DNA of 64,000 bases from JBLNCE01 sp050260415 (GTDB taxonomy: Bacteria; Bacillota; UBA4882; JAAYXC01): contig JBLNCE010000085.1 in the NCBI GenBank assembly GCA_050260415.1, positions 1-64,000 of the forward strand, given 5' to 3'. The notes beneath the pieces are model-generated. The model searched no databases. It saw nothing but the letters and a program-made list of their open reading frames with translations, and was not told the DNA's origin. Position numbers and translations under genes: made by a program. Every line of letters begins with the position of its first letter. Position 1 is the stretch's first letter. Below are positions 7,001-14,500 of this stretch, in pieces.

Positions 7001-9755
7001 CAGGGAGTACATCGGGGTGGAATTGCGCCCAGGGGAGAATGTCCTGGAACTTCTCCAGCGGGATGACTTCGGCAACCTGCGTGGCCGCGTCAAGATGGTC
7101 GTTACGGCCCCGGGTAAGCTGGGCCGGATCGTGCTCACCGGACCGGCCGCCGCTCAGCCGGCGGACGGCCGGACGCAGGTGCGCCTCGAGGTGGAATTAA
7201 CCGACGAACTGGGCATACCGGTGACCGTGCAGACGCCTCTGACCCTGGAAGCATCGCTGGGCCGATGGCTGGTGGAGGACCTGGATCCCGGCGAGCCGGG
7301 CACGCAGATCTTCGTGGCCGGCGGCCGGGCCGTCCTTTTCCTCCAGGCGCCGGACGAGCGGGGCCTGGGCGCGATCAGGGTGAGCAGCGGCGCGCTGGCC
7401 AGCGAGGCGGAGGTCTTCTTCGCGCCTTACCTGCGCCAAGCCGTCGCGGCCGGCTTTACGGAACTGCGTTGGCGGCCGGATGCGCCCACGCCGCTCACGC
7501 TGGATGGCGGGTTGTTCTTCCAGGGAGGAGTCCTGGGCTCCCTCCTGACCGTCTCCTACGATCCGGATCGCGCGGCGGAGGCGGCCCTCTTCCGCGATCT
7601 GCGTCCGGACGATCTCTACCCCGTCTACGGCGATTCGTCCTGGCGGGGGTCTGAAGCCCAATCCACCAGCCCGCTCCATCTGCAGCTCGAGCGCGGGCAA
7701 TCATACCTGCGTTACGGCGATTTTACCACGGGAGAGGATCGGGGATCCACCATCACCCTGTCCGCCTATAACCGCGCCCTCTCGGGAGCCAAGCTCTTCT
7801 TGGCCGGCAAGTATGGCCTGGTGGAGGGGTTCGTCAGTAAGAGCCGGCAGCGGCAGGTGGTCGAGGAGATCCCCGCCAACGGCACCTCGGGTCCGTACCG
7901 TCTTGGGAAGGCACCCTGCGTGGCCAATGGCGAGCGGGTCGAGGTCGTGACGCGGGACCGCGATCACCCCGCGCTCATCATCAAGTCCATGCCGCAGCAA
8001 CGCTTCCTCGATTACGAACTGGATCCGCTCCGCGGGGAAATCCTGTTCCGGCGTCCTCTGCCCAGCCTCGATCCGGATCTCAATCCGGTCTGGATCAGGG
8101 TCACCTATGAGACGGCGGGGGTGGGTGAACCTTATCTGGTCTTGGGCGGCACCGGCCGCTTGAACCTCGGTGACCGGGCGGCGCTCCACGGAACCTGGGT
8201 GCGGAACGAGGATCCGGCGGCCGGGACGGAGATCTACGGGCTGGGCTTGGCCTGGCGCCCCGCCGACCGGACAAACGTCGCCCTGGAACTGGCCATGAGC
8301 GATACCGCGACGCAGGGCATAGGGTATGCCGCCAAGCTGGAAGCGGCCGCCGCCGGACAAGCCGGCGAAGCCAAGCTGGTCTTGGTCCAAACAACGGCCG
8401 CGTTCGCCAATCCATCCTCGCCCTGGGGCGGAGGACGCTTGGAAGCCAACCTCGAGCTCAAGCTGCGCCTGCCGGCGAATTTCGGCCTCGCGGCCAAGGC
8501 CTTTTACTCCCAGGACACGATCGACGCCGATACGCGCACCGGCCTCAGACTGGAAGGAGCCGCGCCCCTGGGCCGCGCTCTCCGGCTCGAACTCGGCCTG
8601 GGCCACGTCACCGAGACCACCGTCTCGGGGGGAGCGCCCGCGACGGACGAGCTGACCGACCTGCGGGCCAAACTCAGCCTGCGGATGCCGTCATATCCAG
8701 AAACCTTGCTCTACACGGAAGGCACAGCCGATTTGCTGGACCCTTCGGGGGCGGAATTGGCGGTCGGCGGCGAATACCGGTTGAAGCACGGCGGTCGGTT
8801 CTACGCCCGGCACGAATTGCTGCGCGCCGATCCGTCCCAGAACGGGGGGCAACCCGTGACCGTCTTGGGGGTCGAATCGGCCCGGAACGGAGCGGGCAAT
8901 ATCTACGGTGAGTATCGGGCGCGCGATGCCTTCGCGGAGGAGGCTGAACTCGCGCTCGGTCTGCGCCATCAATGGACGGTCGCCCCGGGCTGGCGGCTCC
9001 ATCTGGGTTTTGAGCGGCTGGCGGCGATCTCGCCAACGGATCCGCACGACAATACCGCCCTGACCCTGGCGGGGGAGTATACCGGGAGTCCCGTATTGAA
9101 GGCCTCGTCGCGCCTGGAGTTTCGGGCCGGTTACGACGGCTATGAGCTTCTAAATACGGCGGGCGCGGCCTGGAAGATCGACCGCGACTGGACCTTCCTC
9201 GGCCGCAATCAGCTCACCGTCCGCGAGCCCCGCGGCGGGGAGCAGGATCTGATGGAGCACCTCCAATTGGGACTGGCCTTCCGGCAGACGGATCTGAATC
9301 ACTGGAACGCCCTGGGCAAATACGATTTCGTCTACGAGCGGAACGGCGCCGCGGGGGACCCCGGCCGGCGGCAGGCGCACAGCCTGTCGGTGAACGTCAA
9401 TTACCAACCGGTACGGGCTGTTACCCTGGGTCTACGCTACGCGGGACGTTTCGTGACGGACTATACCGATCGGGCCGACAGTAATGCGGTGCATCTATTG
9501 CGCGGCTCGTACGCCTGGGACGCAACCGATCGTTGGCACATAACCCTGTGGACGCAGGGTGCCTGGTCCACCGCGACCGGAACGGCCGCGAGTTTCGGCA
9601 CGGAGGCGGGCTATCTGCTCTGGGCCAACCTGTGGCTGTGCGCCGGGTATATGCCGCCGGACGACCCGGGCGTCTACTTGAACGGCGATCGTGCCGGATT
9701 CCAGCTCACCCTCAGATTCAAGTTCGATGAGGAGCTTTTTAAATTCCCGGCTTAA
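4044..9755 (+). CDS. Giant DUF11/SdrD-B protein with C-terminal outer-membrane barrel
   Basis: The frame is open from 3918, but ATG 4044 is preferred: GGAGG lies at 4028-4032 and the protein then begins with a clean signal peptide (residues 1-31, ending GRGLCA). About 1903 residues. Domains in order: an N-terminal module like those of the upstream gene (~35-200); DUF11 modules near 203-290 and 603-690; a SdrD-B-like module near 740-800 (YHDRDRNRRQDEEDIGIPGV, then TDSEGKYSLYG); a Gly-rich linker near 870-890; an invasin-like Ig module near 1035-1130; then ~770 residues of alternating polar/hydrophobic strands with many Tyr, Arg and Gly, ending in FQLTLRFKF near the C-terminus. That ending matches the closing strand of outer-membrane beta-barrels. 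I infer an outer-membrane protein presenting or exporting DUF11 partners. Related usher- or autotransporter-like roles are possible. Confidence 0.8.
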   Translation: MPVQSAARRPLYLLPILAVAVLLAAGRGLCAMPTAGTDLANTATVTYVDEGGAEATVLSNTVHIIVQPLEALDLSANRSASCQPGQPVVFSHRLRNTGNTESRCRLTVANGNGDGFDLEALSVVWDQNGNGHADPGEPALLPDDELALAMGEAVDLVVTGVVPAGIPLGLTGRVVLTAATAAQGATAANTDTVRSAAAVALGVTKALDAGDVRPGGSLRFAITAANSGYATPAGVPIFVDDLPRSLIVLRDIVPANATLAALEGPGTGLALYHLAGEPGGRYHSAPPADLSAVDSVAYGLPELRAAITVFLTVTIHANASGQLRNTVVLSGRHPISGDELAVWSNEVAVGLPKLPPAVRFCYDNGYAAPAQVTGVGVPLYIAAEAAASNRDPLVRETVGIDVSSALTGDIEHCVGLETGPNTGVFWVAPQETADAGAHAVLPGNGTLETVRNDRLTATIVDAAGQTAAAVISVDPYGVVFDSRLDGPVEGARVTLIDVTGAGNGGFPGGPARIFDYDGVTPAPSTITTGPDGIFVFPWVHAGRYRLAVEPPLGFSFPSSIPPVDQPDGRRIEPVISYGGEFDLTGPRSSVGWDLPVDGLPPSGLFVEKKAGRGRVQPGDVLDYSVTVRNTTGIALNGVTLEDELPLGFTYLPGSAALDGAPLAEPAHAPNGRLTFALGAMAAGRASVLAYRVRVGHEAPWGDGLNEAWARGVSIYGVSTSNRAVAAVAVDAGVFTDRAVIAGKIYHDRDRNRRQDEEDIGIPGVRLYLEDGSFAVTDSEGKYSLYGARPGLHVLKVDMTTLPAGAILIGLSTREAGVTGSCFVPVLGGELIRVDFAEGSGRPDVLERIKARRAKGEVFGAEIEAGAGRALDASGEGGGGKRADGSMGGTAGPRVNIYNDDTAIPLAPGRAVWRAPAQPDLAQLAQELTNELGFISPGDGEIMPYTQINVRIKGMLGAVLRLVVNGVEVLDDRVGLRCFVPEKQLEAREYIGVELRPGENVLELLQRDDFGNLRGRVKMVVTAPGKLGRIVLTGPAAAQPADGRTQVRLEVELTDELGIPVTVQTPLTLEASLGRWLVEDLDPGEPGTQIFVAGGRAVLFLQAPDERGLGAIRVSSGALASEAEVFFAPYLRQAVAAGFTELRWRPDAPTPLTLDGGLFFQGGVLGSLLTVSYDPDRAAEAALFRDLRPDDLYPVYGDSSWRGSEAQSTSPLHLQLERGQSYLRYGDFTTGEDRGSTITLSAYNRALSGAKLFLAGKYGLVEGFVSKSRQRQVVEEIPANGTSGPYRLGKAPCVANGERVEVVTRDRDHPALIIKSMPQQRFLDYELDPLRGEILFRRPLPSLDPDLNPVWIRVTYETAGVGEPYLVLGGTGRLNLGDRAALHGTWVRNEDPAAGTEIYGLGLAWRPADRTNVALELAMSDTATQGIGYAAKLEAAAAGQAGEAKLVLVQTTAAFANPSSPWGGGRLEANLELKLRLPANFGLAAKAFYSQDTIDADTRTGLRLEGAAPLGRALRLELGLGHVTETTVSGGAPATDELTDLRAKLSLRMPSYPETLLYTEGTADLLDPSGAELAVGGEYRLKHGGRFYARHELLRADPSQNGGQPVTVLGVESARNGAGNIYGEYRARDAFAEEAELALGLRHQWTVAPGWRLHLGFERLAAISPTDPHDNTALTLAGEYTGSPVLKASSRLEFRAGYDGYELLNTAGAAWKIDRDWTFLGRNQLTVREPRGGEQDLMEHLQLGLAFRQTDLNHWNALGKYDFVYERNGAAGDPGRRQAHSLSVNVNYQPVRAVTLGLRYAGRFVTDYTDRADSNAVHLLRGSYAWDATDRWHITLWTQGAWSTATGTAASFGTEAGYLLWANLWLCAGYMPPDDPGVYLNGDRAGFQLTLRFKFDEELFKFPA

Positions 9756-9768
9756 GGGGTGAAGACGA

Positions 9769-11463
9769 TTGTCCATGCGCGATAAGATCCTGCCGCATCT
9801 TATGCTCTTGTTATGCGTGGCGGCAGCCGCGGCGGCGGGCGAGGGCGAGCGGCTGACCCCCTTGCCGCAACGGGTCTCGGATAGTTCGATCGCCGCCGAC
9901 CTCAAGACCCTCGAAGAGGTTCAGAACCGTCTCATCGCGCTCAACCGGGCGGGCCGCCCCGTGAACGATTATTTTTGGGCCAAAGCCCATGCCTGGCTGG
10001 ACTTTGCGTACGACGAGTATACGGAGAACGACCGCACCGGCATGATTGAGGCCGCCCTGGACGAGGCGATCCGCCTCATCGAGCGGATGGAGGCCAAGGA
10101 TCCCTCGATCCCGATGGAGACACGGATCCCCCACGGCAAGAAGCAGCGCGAGGACCTCTGGCGCCTGGCCGAGGAGATCAAGCAAAGCCCGGGGTTTCCC
10201 GACGCCGCGATCTTTGTGGCCAAGCTCGAAGTCAAACTGGCGCAGTATTCGCACGAAATGGCCGAACTGGGGTGGCGGCATGCCAAGCATCTCTTGGGGG
10301 AGATCGAGGCATTGGCCCGGGAGGCCGCCGCGCGCGCCGCCGCATATGAGCTCCGGCTGCGCTTGGAGGTCTCCGGGTTCGGCCGGATCGTGCCCGAGCC
10401 GGAGCATGAGGTGTATTGCTGCGGAGACAAGGTCGTCCTGCACGCCGTTCCGGGTGCTGGCTGGGAATTCGCCGCCTGGGAGGGAGCGGCGGCGGGCCAG
10501 GGCAACCCGGCCACACTCGCTCTTCAGCGCGACGCTGACGTCACCGCGGTCTTCCGCCGGCTGGATTACAAAGTCGAGCTCCAAGCCGAAGGCGGCGGCC
10601 GCATCCTGGTGGAACATGAAGGCGAGGCCTTCCGCTTGGGCGATCCGCTCGTTTTGCTGGCGGAGCCGGATCCGGGCTGGGCGTTTGACCGTTGGGCGGG
10701 CGGGCTCGCCGGCCAGAGCAACCCGATTCTTCTCTACGTGGAGGGCGATCTTTCCGGCACGGCGGTCTTCAGACCGGTTGACTACACCGTGGCCCCGCGG
10801 ACGGTGGGCGCGGGTTTCGTCGGCCTCGAACCCGAGCGGCGTTACTACCGTTTCGGGGATCTGGTTACCGCGCGGGCGACCCCCGCGCGAGGCTGGCGTT
10901 TTGACCATTGGGAAGATGCGGCGGCCGGCGAAGTCAACCCCATGACCCTGCGCGTGGACGGCAGCAGGATCCTGACCGCCGTCTTCCACCCGCTGTCCGC
11001 GCCCCCGCCCGAAGAGGCGCCGCCACCGGCGCCAAATCCGGTGCCGACGCCGGCGCCCGCGCCCGCCGCCAAACCGGTTCTCCGCCTGCCCAGCGCGGTG
11101 CATTTCGCCCTGAACAAGGCCACGATCTCCCCAAAGACGGCCAAGATACTGCATGATCTGGCCCGCGTCCTGACGGCCAACCCGGAGATCAGCGTGATCC
11201 TGGTGGGGCACGCCGACCCCCAGGGCACCTCCGTCGCCAATATGGTCCTTTCCAAAGAGCGGGTCACGGCCGTCAAGGATTATATGCTGGGATTGGGCGT
11301 TTCCCCCGGCCAACTCGGGGTGGACTTCGTCGGCGATACCAAGCCGAAGACCAAGGGCAAGTCGCTGCGGGATTACGCCCTGGAACGCCGTGTCGAATTC
11401 GGCTACCTGACCATGACGAAGACGATCCTGGTCTACGAACAGGAGGAAGATCTGCAGTTATGA
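9769..11463 (+). CDS. OmpA-family peptidoglycan-binding lipoprotein-like/exported protein
   Basis: TTG 9769 is chosen because AAGGGG (9754-9759) is nine bases upstream; ATG 9775 is the alternative. 564 residues: a signal peptide (to about 24), a helical Glu/Arg/Leu-rich region (25-195), three ~70-residue repeats of the InlB-B/Flg_new type (from about 197, 270 and 342; each has a W-x-F-x-x-W-like core such as GWEFAAWEG), a Pro/Ala linker (~412-443) and an OmpA C-terminal domain (~445-550). The OmpA domain keeps the binding Asp in GHADPQG and the Arg pair in ALERRVEF, so it should bind peptidoglycan. Directly after the barrel gene, it probably ties that outer-membrane protein to the cell wall. 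Good family call; partner assignment is inference. Confidence 0.85.
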   Translation: MSMRDKILPHLMLLLCVAAAAAAGEGERLTPLPQRVSDSSIAADLKTLEEVQNRLIALNRAGRPVNDYFWAKAHAWLDFAYDEYTENDRTGMIEAALDEAIRLIERMEAKDPSIPMETRIPHGKKQREDLWRLAEEIKQSPGFPDAAIFVAKLEVKLAQYSHEMAELGWRHAKHLLGEIEALAREAAARAAAYELRLRLEVSGFGRIVPEPEHEVYCCGDKVVLHAVPGAGWEFAAWEGAAAGQGNPATLALQRDADVTAVFRRLDYKVELQAEGGGRILVEHEGEAFRLGDPLVLLAEPDPGWAFDRWAGGLAGQSNPILLYVEGDLSGTAVFRPVDYTVAPRTVGAGFVGLEPERRYYRFGDLVTARATPARGWRFDHWEDAAAGEVNPMTLRVDGSRILTAVFHPLSAPPPEEAPPPAPNPVPTPAPAPAAKPVLRLPSAVHFALNKATISPKTAKILHDLARVLTANPEISVILVGHADPQGTSVANMVLSKERVTAVKDYMLGLGVSPGQLGVDFVGDTKPKTKGKSLRDYALERRVEFGYLTMTKTILVYEQEEDLQL

Positions 11464-11506
11464 CCCGGGTGCCGGGAACCTGGAGCCAGCGGGAGGAAAA
11501 CCGCGC

Positions 11507-14500
11507 ATGAAGCCCGGAAAGGATAGGCACGCTTGGCGCCGCCGGACTGCCTTGGCCTGCCTGGCCTTTTTTCTGGCGCTCGCGGCGAGCTACCGGGTGG
11601 AGGCGGCTTACGTGCGCCGTTACTGCACCGTGGTCAACGGCGGGATCACCTTTACGGGCAATGCCATCGGCCTGGACAAGGCAAGCGGCGGCAATTCCCC
11701 CGGGACCGCGGGCTCCATCGGTACCTTCATCACCACCAATACGGGCGTCAGGGAGACCAGCAGCTGGCCTTGGGGCACCACGGCCTCGTGGACGGCGAAT
11801 TCATCCTCGGCGGTGCTGCGCCTGCCCGCCGGCAGTACCGTGCTTTACGCGGAACTGATCTGGTCCGGCAGCTATAACTACGGCGGTGAACTCACCAACC
11901 CCGCCGATCTTGACAGTCCGGTCGATCTGAGCACGCCTTTGGGCGGACCTTACGCGGTGGCCCCGGATCCCGTGACCAGCCGCACTATATCGGTAAGCGG
12001 AAGCAACACGCATAATTACTATGTCCGTTCCCAGGATGTCACCAATTGGGTCCGCGCGGCCGGAGCGGGCACTTATACAGTGGGACGCGTGCCGGGCACC
12101 CAGGCAAACAGCGAGAACAACAACAACTACGCCGGCTGGACGCTGGCGGTGGTCTACGAGGATCAAAGCCAACCCTCGCGCAGCATCACGTTTTTTGTCG
12201 GCGGCGAGCTGGCTTATCTGACCAACCCGACCACGATCTCGATCGTGGATGGTTTCCGCACCGCCCAGACCGGGCCGGTTAACGGGCGGCTGCTGGTCGT
12301 CGCCGGCGAAGGTGATGCGAATATCACCGGCGACCAGATATACTTTGGGGAGACGGTCGATGCCATGGGTGCCGTCTCGGGCACCAACAACCCGCAAACG
12401 AATTTCTTCGCTTCGCAGATTAACGGCGATAGCGGCAGTCTGGACACGAGCGGCACTTTTGGCAATAGGAACCACACGCGAAGCAGCCCCACAAGCCAGA
12501 CCTTCACTTTGTCGTCCGGCGCCCGTCAAGGTTACGACATCACCAATGTGGATATCTCCCCCTTGCTGCGTAACAACCAGACCAGCGCGGTGGTGCAAGG
12601 CAGCACAAACGGCGATACATATTTCATGATCGCCGTCGGCCTGCAGGTCGATATCGGCGCGCCCAAATTCCGCAGGGATGTCAAGCGCGCGGACCGGAGC
12701 ATCGCCGCGGTGGGGGAGGTCATCACCTATACGGTGGACCTCGACAATACCCAGGGGACGGCTGACGCCGTCAACATCGAGTTCGAGGACGACCTGCCCT
12801 GGGGTCTCGAATTCGTGCCTGACAGCCTGACCATCGGCGGCGTGCCGCAACCGGGCGCGAACCCTGAGCACGGCGTATACCTCGACCGGGTGAGACTGGG
12901 TCAGACCGTGACCCTGACTTATCGCGCCCGCGTGACGGCTGTGCCGGTCCCGCCGGCGGCGGCTGAGTACAGAAATACAGCTTCCTGGACCCACCAGTTC
13001 CAGAGCGCGCCGGTCCTGCCCTTGCATAACGGCCAGGTCACCACCGATCCCTCGGTGGTGACCGTGCCCCAATTGACGTTGAGCAAGACCGTGAGCGCGA
13101 ATGGCAATACCTTGACCTATACCATCACCGCGACTAATACAAGCGCCGCCGCGACCGCCGGTACCACCCTGGTCGACCCGATCCCCGCCGGCACGACCTA
13201 CCAGGCCGGCAGCACCACGCTGAACGGTACCACCGTGCCTGATGCCGGAGGGACGATGCCGTTCGCCACCCCGCGCGCCATCAACAGCAACGGTGCAGGA
13301 AGCGGCGTTATTGCGGCGGGCGCCTCCGCGACGGTTGTCTTTCGGGTGACGCGCACCGCGCCCACGGTCACCAACACCGCCACGGTGGACCCGGACGGCG
13401 GCGGGCTCATGCCGCCCATCAACGCCTCGGTCACATATCCGGTCAACCCTCAGGCCAATCTCGGCGTGACGCTGACGGACAATCAAACCAGCGCGGTGGC
13501 GGGAACGGCGCTGTCATACCTTGCGACAGTGACGAATGCCGCGGGATCGGCCGCCGTGACGAGCTGCGGTCTGACGCTCGCCCTGCCGCCCGGACTGAGC
13601 CAGGTCGTTTATACGCCGGCCTCGGGATCGTACGACCAGCACACGGGCCAATGGACCGGTCTGAACCTCACGGCGGGGGGATCGGTGACGATGACCATTG
13701 CCGGAACCTTGTCGCCCGATGCGACCGGCAGCATCACGGCCACGGCCAATCTATCCCCGCCATCCGGAACAACCGACCCGAATCTGGCGAACAACAACGC
13801 CACGGACATCGATGCCGTGGCGAACGTGGCCGATCTCTCGGTGGCCAAGACCGACGGCAGCGATTACGCCACGCGCGGCGAAGCGATCGATTACGCCATT
13901 ACCGTGACCAATAACGGACCCAGCACCCTCACTTCCCTCTTTGTGACCGACCTCGCGCCGGCCGCGATCCTAAATCCCGTCTTCGCCACGATGGTGGGCC
14001 TCTATAACCCCGATACACACCTCCTGAGCGGGCTGCATCTCGGCCCTGGAGAAAGCGCTGTTCTCACCCTGAGCGGCACGGTAGCCGATACCGCCACCGG
14101 CACCATAGTGAACACGGTTACCGTAAGCCCGCCCGCGGACGCCGCCGACCCGAACGCCACGAACAATCAGGCCACCGATACGGATACGATCCTGACCAAC
14201 GTGCCCAGTTTCAACCTGAACGCCAAGAGTGCCAACCGGACCTCGACCACGGTGGGGGATACCATCACCTACACGGTAAACCTCAGCAATACAGGCACGG
14301 GTGACGCGATCAACATCGAATTCAAGGATGAAATGCCCTGGGGCTTGGTTTTCGTAGCGAACAGCCTGACCATCGGCGGTGTGGCGCAGCCGGGTGCCAA
14401 TCCAGAGACAGGCGTCTCGATTGCCCGGGTGAACCAGGGCCAGACCGTCGTCCTGACCTACCAGGCCTACGTGGCGGCCGTGCCGCTTGCGCCCGCGGTG

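Noticed and set aside
9811..11313. 500-codon antisense ORF across the OmpA-family gene
   Set aside because: Shadow of a GC-rich gene; the sense frame has clear domains, the antisense none.
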